Shown: positions 1 to 5,885, counted from the stretch's first letter. The stretch: 7,312 bases of DNA from an uncultured Ectothiorhodospiraceae bacterium (GCA_947259425.1 CAMYMO010000418.1:1-7312); one strand, 5' to 3'. Notes: generated by a model from the letters alone, not told the origin. Numbers and translations: made by a program.

Positions 1-32
1 CACGCTTAGCCTACAATGTTAGCTTTATAAAT

Positions 33-398
33 ATGACCAGTAATAACGCCAGATTAATACTTTATGTTTTAGTCTCAATGTCTATGCTAATGGGAATATA
101 TGAAACCTATCTTTTTAGCAAAGAACTAGAAGTATCAAGGGCATTAAATTATGTATGGGGGTTTGTATTCCTTATTTTACTAGCGTTATGGGTTAGCGAA
201 GATAGCAAGTCATACTCTAATATTTATCGACCATACGAATATGGGTATTTAGTGTTTTTATTTTATATTGTGTATATACCGTACTATTTGATTAAAACCA
301 GAGGTTATTTAAAGGCAGCAGGGTATCTTTTTGTCATCTTTTTATTGCTCAATATTTCCTGGTTATTACAATGGCCAATTTACTGGCTAAACTCATAA
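33..398 (+). CDS. Small hydrophobic membrane protein of unknown function (start uncertain)
   Basis: I do not recognise this 121-residue protein. It is very hydrophobic and tyrosine-rich, with about four likely membrane helices (residues 8-27, 40-54, 68-87, 97-115) and a short polar loop between helices 2 and 3 (SEDSKSYSNIYRPYEY). It has no signal peptide and no conserved catalytic motif that I can see, so it is probably an inner-membrane protein. The start is uncertain: no Shine-Dalgarno precedes the ATG at 33, and the same frame stays open upstream to the first bases of the window, so the protein may begin outside it. The gene is visibly more AT-rich than the genes to its right, which may reflect its hydrophobic coding or separate ancestry. 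It is 110 bases from the next gene on the same strand. Confidence 0.6.
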   Translation: MTSNNARLILYVLVSMSMLMGIYETYLFSKELEVSRALNYVWGFVFLILLALWVSEDSKSYSNIYRPYEYGYLVFLFYIVYIPYYLIKTRGYLKAAGYLFVIFLLLNISWLLQWPIYWLNS

Positions 399-399
399 A

Positions 400-432
400 T
401 TGCTATATAGCAACGCCCGTTCCTCGCGCGAG
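400..432. other. Two short palindromes after the membrane-protein gene
   Basis: A perfect 14-base palindrome, TTGCTATATAGCAA (400-413), begins two bases after the stop codon of the preceding gene. A 10-base palindrome, CTCGCGCGAG (423-432), follows. Either could form a small stem in RNA, but neither has a proper loop and a U tract, so a standard intrinsic terminator is not supported. They could be protein-binding sites or chance. Confidence 0.3.
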
Positions 433-433
433 T

Positions 434-462
434 TTGATTGAGCGCATATTATTCTGGACAAT
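434..462 (+). promoter_or_regulatory. Possible weak sigma70-type promoter for the thioredoxin/propeller operon
   Basis: TTGATT (434-439) and GACAAT (457-462) are separated by 17 bases, each matching its consensus hexamer at four of six positions. A second -10-like hexamer, TATTAT (470-475), lies in the AT-rich stretch just downstream but has no good partner. The position, about 45 bases upstream of the start codon at 509, suits the operon. The call rests on similarity only and the region is AT-rich, so chance matches are likely. Confidence 0.22.
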
Positions 463-508
463 TAAATACTATTATATATAGCATCTCTATTATTCATGGG
501 TAAACAAT

Positions 509-970
509 ATGCGTGCTGTTTTCGTGCTGATTACAACACTCCTTGCCTTGCCGGTCATGGCTGGGCCACCGCAAGGTTACCCATTCAAGTCGTTTGACAA
601 AGCGCTGCAACAAGCAAAGACCGAAAACAAACCACTATTTGTTTATTTTGGGCGTTATGGGTGTGGCTATTGTGAAAAAACCAATAAGGAAGCCTTTTCC
701 GATAAACAGGTACGCGAAGCTTATCGCAAGCACTATGTATTGGCCTATGTGGATTCGGAAAGTGGTAAGCGCCTACGCTTACCCAGTGGCGAGCGAGTGA
801 CCGAGCGTGAGGTGGGTACTCGTTACAATGCCTTTGTCACTCCCGTGTTTACCTTTATGACCGCCGATGGCAAACCGCTGTTACGACTCGTGGGTGTGCA
901 ACGTATCAAGGATTTGCGTGAGGCAGACAACAAAGTGCAACAGTTACTGACCAAAGCGGGCACTCCATGA
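509..970 (+). CDS. Periplasmic thioredoxin-fold protein with CGYC active site
   Basis: This is a 153-residue exported thioredoxin-like protein. Residues 1-18 form a signal peptide (MRAVFVLITTLLALPVMA, likely cleavage after Ala18). The mature part starts with a helix (SFDKALQQAKTENKP), then the beta strand and active site LFVYFGRYGCGYC with Cys52 and Cys55. A Thr-Pro pair at 111-112 (FVTPVF) fits the cis-proline loop opposite the active site. The layout resembles periplasmic SoxW/thioredoxin-2-like reductases. CGYC is also the active-site sequence of the isomerase DsbC, but the DsbC dimerisation domain is absent. The likely role is thiol-disulfide exchange on exported proteins. Its stop overlaps the start of the next gene (ATGA), so the two are probably translationally coupled. 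The start was chosen for the intact signal peptide; the Shine-Dalgarno (GGGTAA) is weak. Confidence 0.88.
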   Translation: MRAVFVLITTLLALPVMAGPPQGYPFKSFDKALQQAKTENKPLFVYFGRYGCGYCEKTNKEAFSDKQVREAYRKHYVLAYVDSESGKRLRLPSGERVTEREVGTRYNAFVTPVFTFMTADGKPLLRLVGVQRIKDLREADNKVQQLLTKAGTP

Positions 971-2199
971 GACAGCAAATAGCATGGCCTGGATTACTGC
1001 TTGGCCTGCTGCTTAACGCCGGCCCTCTATATGTTCAGGCCGAACCCTGGGAATTTGCTGAACCGCTCGTGGTTACATCGACAACGGGTGAGAAGATCTT
1101 TCATCACCTTGAATCGTCTGGCCGACATAATATCGCTAGTTCCGCCGCTACGGTTGCCGTGGCATGGGAGGATAATCGTGACGGTACGCCGCGGATATAC
1201 CTGGCGCGTAAGGGCCGAAACAAACAAATCTTTTCGAACGAGGTTAAAATCAGTGGTGGTGGCGAAGCTTACGAGCCGTCGTTGTTGGCACTGAACAATG
1301 ATCGGTTTGTGCTGGCCTGGGAAGAGGATGCCCGAATTCATATGCGTGTCATTTCCCCAACCAAGCTGGGGCCGGTTATCACCCTGGGTGAAGGCGAGGC
1401 CATGCAGGCCAGTCTCGCCCGTCATGATCAACAATTATTGCTTGTGTATTCCCAACGTAAAGGCCGTTATGGTCGTATCTGGATGCAACACATCGAGATT
1501 GATGGGTTGAGATTAGACTTAAAACAAAGCTGTGCAGTGGATGCCGAGCCTGTGCGAGACGAACAACTCTACCCCAGCGTTGCCAGCCTTGCGGATCGCA
1601 TTATTGTCGCCTGGGAGGACCGCCGCCCGGGACATACCATCATCATGGCGGCGCAAAGTGATGATCAAAAGTCCTGCCGCTTTCGCTCACCGCAACGGAT
1701 CAGCGAAGCACCGGCAGGCCAGAATGCCGCTTACGGTAAGGGACATGGTGTCTCGCGGGTAACACTCGCTCGCTACGGTGCCGGACAAGTGCTCGCCGCC
1801 TGGGCAGACAAACGTGACTATCGTGAGGGTTATGATATTTATGCCGCACGTTATCAGCCAGCCAACAAACAATTATTCGGCTCTAATTTCAAAGTGCAAG
1901 ACAGTTTTGGCGGTATTGCCCAGCAGTGGCATGCGACGGTGGCTGGCGATCATTCTGGCCGACTGGTGGTCGGCTGGGATGATAAGCGTGATGGTGATGC
2001 CAATATCATGCTGAGTTGGCCCGAAGGTGATGGCTGGAGTGATGACTTTGCGGTGCCGGGTGCAGATGGTACCGGAGAACAAAACCATCCTACCCTCAGT
2101 CTGGACCGGGAAGGCAACCTGCACCTGGCCTGGATCGAACGCACAACGATCGATGGACCGACCCGAGTGCACTATTTGTTCGGCAAGGTTATTAAGTAA
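967..2199 (+). CDS. Secreted repeat protein, probable seven-bladed beta-propeller
   Basis: This 410-residue protein has a signal peptide at residues 1-25 (cleavage likely after VQA). The rest contains about seven repeats of hydrophobic strand, W-E/D-D-x-R, loop and I-Y/M-x-A strand. The anchoring aromatic residues are W67, Y161, W118, W216, W279, W337 and W389, spaced 43-63 residues apart. The clearest repeats are AWEDNRDG...IYLA (66-80), AWEDRRPG...IMAA (215-229), AWADKRD...IYAA (278-294) and GWDDKRDG...IMLS (336-350). Repeats 2, 3 and 7 are degenerate. This spacing is typical of BNR/sialidase-like or TolB-like propellers, but the repeat is not a classical Asp-box (SxDxGxTW) and I cannot assign an enzyme activity. 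The mature chain has only two cysteines, Cys189 and Cys237, flanking the fourth repeat. It probably acts in the periplasm or outside the cell, together with its thioredoxin-fold operon partner. Confidence 0.8.
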   Translation: MRQQIAWPGLLLGLLLNAGPLYVQAEPWEFAEPLVVTSTTGEKIFHHLESSGRHNIASSAATVAVAWEDNRDGTPRIYLARKGRNKQIFSNEVKISGGGEAYEPSLLALNNDRFVLAWEEDARIHMRVISPTKLGPVITLGEGEAMQASLARHDQQLLLVYSQRKGRYGRIWMQHIEIDGLRLDLKQSCAVDAEPVRDEQLYPSVASLADRIIVAWEDRRPGHTIIMAAQSDDQKSCRFRSPQRISEAPAGQNAAYGKGHGVSRVTLARYGAGQVLAAWADKRDYREGYDIYAARYQPANKQLFGSNFKVQDSFGGIAQQWHATVAGDHSGRLVVGWDDKRDGDANIMLSWPEGDGWSDDFAVPGADGTGEQNHPTLSLDREGNLHLAWIERTTIDGPTRVHYLFGKVIK

Positions 2200-2356
2200 T
2201 GACACCATAAAAAATAGGCATCAAAGGACTCCATCTGGAACGTAAAAAATTGCGACAATCTGAATTCGAATACGATTTATTCGCTACATCAGCTATTACG
2301 GAGAGTTTTATAAAAATCTGACTAGCGAACCTCTTCAATTAATTAGTACCTTAATT

Positions 2357-3949
2357 TTATTCTATCGCCTGGCTCTGTAAGTAATCATCATAGCGACCAC
2401 TGAAGTTCACGACACCATCGGTTTTCATTTCAATAATACGTGTCGCCAATGACGAGACAAATTCCCGGTCATGACTGACAAAGATCAAGGTACCTTCGAA
2501 CTTTTCCAATGCCATATTCAACGACTCAATGGATTCCATGTCCAGGTGATCGGTCGGTTCGTCCATTATTAAAATATTCGGGCGTTGCAGTATTAATTTT
2601 CCAAACAACATGCGGGCCTGCTCACCACCGGAAAGAACGTCGACCGTTTTATTGATATCGTCTTGTGAAAATAACAGTCGCCCCAATGTACCGCGAATCA
2701 CTTGCTCATCATCTTCGGGTTTACCCCATTGTGACATCCAGTCAAACAGGTTCATTTTGCTATTAAACTCTGCTGCATGATCCTGGGCGAAATAGCCGAC
2801 GTTGGCATTTTCAGACCATTTTGCCTCACCATTCTTCGCTGGCATCTCACCAAACAAAGTGCGCAGTAAAGTCGTTTTACCGATACCATTCGGGCCTATG
2901 ATCGCGACGCGCTCGCCAACCTCAACCATCATATTGATGTCGTTAAACAACAGTTCATCGTCATAGCCATTGCCAAGGTTTTCGACTTCTAACGCCAGAC
3001 GAAATAATTTCTTCTCCTGTTCAAAACGGATAAATGGGTTTTGACGACTCGAAGGTTTAATGTCATCCAGTTGAATCTTATCGATCTGCCGTGCGCGTGA
3101 GGTGGCCTGCTTGGCTTTAGAGGCGTTGGCCGAAAAACGTCTGACAAAATCCTGCAATTCAGAAATTTGCGCTTTTTTCTTGGCATTATCGGCATACATA
3201 CGTTCACGGGCCTGCACTGAGGCCAGCATATATTGATCGTAATTGCCTGGATATAAACGGAGTTCGCCATAATCCAGATCGGCGATGTGTGTACAGACAC
3301 TGTTTAAGAAGTGACGATCATGCGAGATGATGATCATGGTGCTATTGCGTTGATTCAAGATATCTTCGAGCCAGCGAATGGTATTAATGTCCAGGCCGTT
3401 GGTTGGTTCATCTAATAACATGATGTCCGGGTCAGCGAATAAGGCCTGGGCTAATAACACCCTTAATTTCCAACCGGGGGCTACGGCACTCATTGGCCCG
3501 CTATGTTGTTCACTCGGGATATCCAGGCCCAGCAATAATTCGCCCGCACGTGACTCTGCAGTATAGCCATCCATTTCAGCAAAGGTGACTTCCAGCTCAG
3601 CGACCTTCATGCCGTCAGCCTCGCTCATTTCCGGCAGTGAATAAATGCGATCGCGCTCGGCCTTCACCTCCCAAAGCTCAGCGTGGCCCATAATGACCGT
3701 GTCAATCACCGAATATTCTTCGTAAGCGAATTGGTCCTGCTTTAACTTACCAATGCGTTCATTCACGTCGAGGCTGACATTACCCGAGGTGGCCTCAAGG
3801 TCATTGCCTAAAATCTTCATGAAGGTTGACTTGCCACAACCGTTCGCGCCGATTAATCCATAGCGATTTCCCTCGCCAAATTTGGTAGAGATGTTTTCAA
3901 ACAAGGGCTTAGCCCCAAATTGCATGGTTACATTAGCAGTCGATATCAA
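2357..3949 (-). CDS. ybiT: ABC-F family ATPase YbiT
   Basis: This is a 530-residue soluble protein with two ATP-binding cassettes and no membrane segments, the same length as E. coli YbiT and similar along its whole length (NVTMQFG, NRYGLIGANG, SRQNPFIRFEQ, DMESIESLNMALE). ABC-F proteins bind the ribosomal E site and modulate stalled or initiating translation. Cassette 1 has Walker A GANGCGKST (34-42), a degenerate signature (SAVAPGWK, as in YbiT), Walker B with LDEPTNGLD (179-187) and His210. A lysine/arginine-rich linker spans about 240-305. Cassette 2 has Walker A GPNGIGKTT (352-360), signature LSGGEQ (439-444), Walker B with MDEPTDHLD (462-470) and His493. The start is TTG, eight bases after AGGGTG; the first ATG (residue 9) would remove the first beta strand that YbiT proteins share. 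Unusual points are the GLD and TDH variants in the Walker B regions. Confidence 0.96.
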   Translation of the reverse strand: MISTANVTMQFGAKPLFENISTKFGEGNRYGLIGANGCGKSTFMKILGNDLEATSGNVSLDVNERIGKLKQDQFAYEEYSVIDTVIMGHAELWEVKAERDRIYSLPEMSEADGMKVAELEVTFAEMDGYTAESRAGELLLGLDIPSEQHSGPMSAVAPGWKLRVLLAQALFADPDIMLLDEPTNGLDINTIRWLEDILNQRNSTMIIISHDRHFLNSVCTHIADLDYGELRLYPGNYDQYMLASVQARERMYADNAKKKAQISELQDFVRRFSANASKAKQATSRARQIDKIQLDDIKPSSRQNPFIRFEQEKKLFRLALEVENLGNGYDDELLFNDINMMVEVGERVAIIGPNGIGKTTLLRTLFGEMPAKNGEAKWSENANVGYFAQDHAAEFNSKMNLFDWMSQWGKPEDDEQVIRGTLGRLLFSQDDINKTVDVLSGGEQARMLFGKLILQRPNILIMDEPTDHLDMESIESLNMALEKFEGTLIFVSHDREFVSSLATRIIEMKTDGVVNFSGRYDDYLQSQAIE

Positions 3950-3995
3950 AATAGCACCCTGGATTCATCATATTAAGTGAGCAAAATTGGCGGCG

Positions 3996-4004
3996 ATTCT
4001 AACA
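3996..4004 (-). promoter_or_regulatory. Likely extended -10 promoter for ybiT
   Basis: On the minus strand this reads TGT followed by TAGAAT, an extended -10 element (TGn plus a hexamer matching TATAAT at five of six positions). It lies about 47 bases upstream of the ybiT TTG start. No good -35 hexamer is found at 16-18 bases, which extended -10 promoters tolerate. The prediction is by inspection only. Confidence 0.4.
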
Positions 4005-4103
4005 GAAACCACAAGAATCTGCTCATCTAAACAGCACGGTTAATTCTGCGGGTCAACTCATTCGCTAAGCTTAGAAAATAGGTAGTAACGAACGCGGTGC
4101 TCT

Positions 4104-4109
4104 TATAAT
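4104..4109 (+). promoter_or_regulatory. Consensus -10 box for the RRM protein leader
   Basis: A perfect TATAAT lies here, 268 bases upstream of the RRM gene. The region 16-18 bases upstream (around GGTAGT) is not a good -35 box, and no TGn extension is present. Transcription from it would start near 4115-4117, so the transcript would begin almost exactly with the segment ATTCCCCTCTCC that is complementary to the downstream repeats. The leader would be about 255 bases and carry the entire repeat array. Confidence 0.5.
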
Positions 4110-4113
4110 ATGG

Positions 4114-4133
4114 ATTCCCCTCTCCAGGGGAAT
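4114..4133 (+). promoter_or_regulatory. Hairpin at the predicted 5' end of the RRM leader
   Basis: ATTCCCC (4114-4120) and GGGGAAT (4127-4133) form a perfect seven-base-pair stem around the loop TCTCCA. The right arm is the start of the first repeat and includes part of its ATG. The left arm plus loop, CCCCTCTCC (4117-4125), is also exactly complementary to GGAGAGGGG in the repeat units at 4165-4173 and 4209-4217. It can pair with GGAGAGGG at 4341-4348 in the last unit too. This gives the RNA alternative pairings. The structure is inferred from complementarity; no folding energy was calculated. Confidence 0.5.
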
Positions 4134-4356
4134 GACTGCTAAGGAAAAGGGGAATGACTACTAAGGAGAGGGGTAATGACTGCTAAGGAAAAGGGGAATG
4201 ACTGCTAAGGAGAGGGGTAATGACTGCTAAGGAAAGGGGGAATGACTGCTAAGGAAAGGGGGAATGACTGCTAAGGAAAGGGGGAATGACTGCTAAGGAA
4301 AGGGGGAATGACTGCTAAGGAAAGGGGGAATGACTGCTAAGGAGAGGGAATGACTA
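4127..4356 (+). repeat. Tandem array of 22-base units, each with RBS-like site and mini-ORF
   Basis: AATGACT recurs at 4131, 4153, 4175, 4197, 4219, 4241, 4263, 4285, 4307 and 4329 with an exact period of 22 bases, then once more at 4349 after a 20-base unit. Each unit is ATGACTGCTAAGGA followed by a purine tract with a run of three to five Gs. The first four units alternate between a GGAAAAGGGGA and a GGAGAGGGGTA ending, the next five (4220-4329) are identical, and the last has lost two bases. In every unit TAAGGA lies seven or eight bases before the next ATG, like a Shine-Dalgarno site. Each of the first nine ATGs opens a 10-codon ORF (MTAKE[K/R]GNDC type) ending at TAA, and the TAA is itself the start of the TAAGGA two units on. 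Because 22 is not a multiple of three, successive mini-ORFs rotate through the frames and overlap by 11 bases. It probably arose by slippage or unequal exchange. Confidence 0.93.
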
Positions 4357-4391
4357 AAGGAGAAGCTACACTTGAAACTACTGGTACGTAA
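4350..4391 (+). other. Out-of-frame mini-ORF overlapping the RRM start
   Basis: The last ATG of the repeat series (4350) opens a 13-codon ORF, MTKGEATLETTGT, ending at TAA 4389-4391. It runs across the TTG start of the RRM gene (4372) in another frame. The true gene's Shine-Dalgarno, AAGGAG (4357-4362), lies inside it, nine bases before the TTG. If translated, this ORF would compete with or couple to initiation of the RRM protein. Translation is not shown; only the arrangement is. Confidence 0.45.
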
Positions 4392-4647
4392 TCTTGCTCG
4401 TTCAACCACCGTTGACGAGCTTCGTGAGTTATTTGAAAGCTATGGCGCGGTCCAATCCTGTAACCTGGTGATGGATGAGAAAAGCGGAGGCTCCAAAGGC
4501 TTTGGTTTTGTGGTTATGCCGAAAGTGGGTAATGCCAAGGCCGCGATGAAAAATCTCAATGGCTCTGAGCTCGCTGGAAATAAAATCCGCGTCAAAAAGG
4601 CAGAACCGAAGCCTGATGATACGGAAAGTAATGAAGCGGATGACTGA
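4372..4647 (+). CDS. Small RRM-type RNA-binding protein
   Basis: This 91-residue protein is essentially one RNA recognition motif. RNP2 is LLVRNL (3-8) and RNP1 is KGFGFVVM (42-49), within the usual beta-alpha-beta-beta-alpha-beta order (helix VDELRELFESYG at 14-25, helix NAKAAMKNLNG at 54-64, last strand KIRVKKAE at 71-78). The C-terminal tail, about 80-91, is acidic (DDTESNEADD). RNP1 keeps both RNA-stacking phenylalanines (44 and 46). The aromatic usual at RNP2 position 2 is leucine here. Such proteins bind single-stranded RNA in the cytoplasm; in cyanobacteria related ones respond to cold and can act on their own leaders. The start must be TTG: an in-frame TGA lies at 4351-4353 with no ATG or GTG after it, and the next in-frame ATG is residue 34. 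A strong AAGGAG sits nine bases upstream. The 22-base repeat array immediately precedes the gene. Confidence 0.93.
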   Translation: MKLLVRNLARSTTVDELRELFESYGAVQSCNLVMDEKSGGSKGFGFVVMPKVGNAKAAMKNLNGSELAGNKIRVKKAEPKPDDTESNEADD

Positions 4648-4867
4648 AACCCGTAATCAAGATCCATTGCATGGCATTACCCTAAAAATGATCGTGACCC
4701 AATTGGAAGAGACATATGGCTGGCAGGAATTAGGACGACGAATCAAGATTAAATGTTTTACCAATGACCCTAGTCTTTCATCCTGTCTTAAATTTTTACG
4801 CAAAACCCCATGGGCACGCGAGAAGGTTGAAGCACTCTACTTAGAGACTAAACAACGCGCTAGTTAG
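4640..4867 (+). CDS. VF530-family (DUF2132) small DNA-binding protein
   Basis: This 75-residue protein carries the signature of the VF530 family, named after the Vibrio fischeri protein reported to bind double-stranded DNA: DPLHGITL (8-15), YGW (26-28), ELG (30-32), NDPS (42-45) and the long block LKFLRKTPWAREKVEALYL (50-68). It fills the whole family domain, with a basic C-terminal end. I chose the ATG at 4640 because family members start a few residues before the PLHGITL block; an ATG at 4631 adding three residues is equally possible, and neither has an ideal Shine-Dalgarno. The gene overlaps the end of the RRM gene by eight bases (ATGACTGA contains its TGA), which implies co-transcription and coupled translation. 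Its last eight bases overlap the end of the opposite-strand gene. Confidence 0.9.
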   Translation: MTETRNQDPLHGITLKMIVTQLEETYGWQELGRRIKIKCFTNDPSLSSCLKFLRKTPWAREKVEALYLETKQRAS

Positions 4868-5885
4868 GTTCACACTCAACCGCTGCACAACGACCGAGCA
4901 GCATATTTATAAATGTTTTTCGTACTGCCGTATCTCTGTTGCGAAAGAATTTATAATTGGCATGTTGTTGTGGGTTGCTTTGGTCAATCACAATTCCCCA
5001 CAATGGTTTAGTGCTGTTGGCCAACATGCTATAACGTACATCAGCCAACACTTGCTCCTGCGTTGGGTCAAAGGCGACATAGTTATCCGAAAACGAGATA
5101 AAACGCAGGATATCGTTAAATAACGTTGAATCCGTCGCTAAGTTTGGGAAAGATGAATTCAGATCAAGCTGTTGAACCGAGTCACCTTCAAAAACTAAGT
5201 TATCTGAAAAAAAACTGACTCGCACCGCATCCACATAGATTCGATCTTGATGGACATAAACCGAACGCCATAACAGGTTATTACCCATCGTTGGTTTTAC
5301 GATCTGTTTTACCGCCAGATGATTGCGTGATTGGATCAATTCATTAGCCAGACTCTGCGCACGTTGTTGTTGAACATAACCCAACAGTAGATAGGCAAGC
5401 GAAAATGATAAACCAACATAGGCAACCTTTTTAACTTTTAAGCGCAACCCCATGACCAAGGTGACTAATAGTATAAGCGTGAATACTGGATCGACAATGG
5501 AAATGAGTCTCCAGGCTACCCGTTCATCGGTAAACGGCCAGAATAAATGGGTACCATAACTGGTACAGGCATCCAGCACGCCGCTTAAGCTATAGCCTAA
5601 TAGACAAAACAAATACAAACGGGCCGTTGTCAGGTGTCGACGTACAAAGGGCCAAAGCAATATCGCAGCAATGGCTGCACCGATCGGAATAAAGAATAGT
5701 GAGTGACTAAAATGGCGATGAAATTCAATGTTTAACAATGGATCATCGGCCGAACGAATCAGAATATCCGCATCGGCCAGCAACCCGGAAAATACACCGA
5801 TAAAGGTGGCTAGCTTTTTTTCATTTTTATCGGCGACAGATTGTGCAAGTACACCACCGAGCAGACCCTGGGTTACGATATCCAT
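4860..5885 (-). CDS. YdjM/DUF457-type inner-membrane metal-dependent hydrolase-like protein
   Basis: This 341-residue protein has the N-terminal pattern of the DUF457/YdjM membrane family, described as putative metal-dependent hydrolases. The family motifs are present: MDIVTQGLLGGVLAQ at the start, LADADIL (36-42), HRHFSHSL (56-63), LDACTSYGTHLFWPF (104-118) and VDPVF (131-135). The conserved His and Asp residues would be metal ligands. About five membrane helices lie in residues 24-171 (roughly 24-40, 62-80, 88-104, 133-147, 155-171). The remaining 170 residues form a soluble tail of unknown function, as in the longer members of the family. No substrate is known. The ATG has no clear Shine-Dalgarno; CATTAT ends six bases before it, so a leaderless transcript is possible. 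E. coli YdjM is LexA-controlled, but I see no convincing SOS box here. Confidence 0.85.
   Translation of the reverse strand: MDIVTQGLLGGVLAQSVADKNEKKLATFIGVFSGLLADADILIRSADDPLLNIEFHRHFSHSLFFIPIGAAIAAILLWPFVRRHLTTARLYLFCLLGYSLSGVLDACTSYGTHLFWPFTDERVAWRLISIVDPVFTLILLVTLVMGLRLKVKKVAYVGLSFSLAYLLLGYVQQQRAQSLANELIQSRNHLAVKQIVKPTMGNNLLWRSVYVHQDRIYVDAVRVSFFSDNLVFEGDSVQQLDLNSSFPNLATDSTLFNDILRFISFSDNYVAFDPTQEQVLADVRYSMLANSTKPLWGIVIDQSNPQQHANYKFFRNRDTAVRKTFINMLLGRCAAVECEPN

Noticed and set aside
1..460. Integron cassette boundaries: GTTAGC at 19-24 and GCAACGCCCG at 410-419 around the small membrane gene
   Set aside because: GTTAGCT does not fit the GTTRRRY core, and the downstream segment has no matching GTT end or the paired inner arms of an attC site.
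1027..1434. 135-codon open frame on the minus strand inside the propeller gene
   Set aside because: It lies wholly antisense to a gene with a clear signal peptide and repeats, and its translation shows no family features.
2200..2356. Intrinsic terminator between the propeller gene and ybiT
   Set aside because: Only short AT-rich stems occur (CGAAT/ATTCG at 2267-2283, AATTAA/TTAATT at 2337-2356), without a GC-rich stem followed by a U tract. Nothing else was recognised in these 157 bases.
4127..4356. CRISPR array
   Set aside because: The units are directly contiguous with no unique spacers, so it is a tandem repeat and not repeat-spacer DNA.
4127..4356. G-quadruplex formation by the regularly spaced G-runs
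   Set aside because: The runs of three to five Gs are about 17 bases apart, longer than the loops of stable quadruplexes, so it is a weak candidate.
4440..4667. 75-codon minus-strand frame opposite the RRM gene
   Set aside because: Antisense shadow of well-supported RRM and VF530 genes, with low-complexity serine/proline composition and no recognisable domain.
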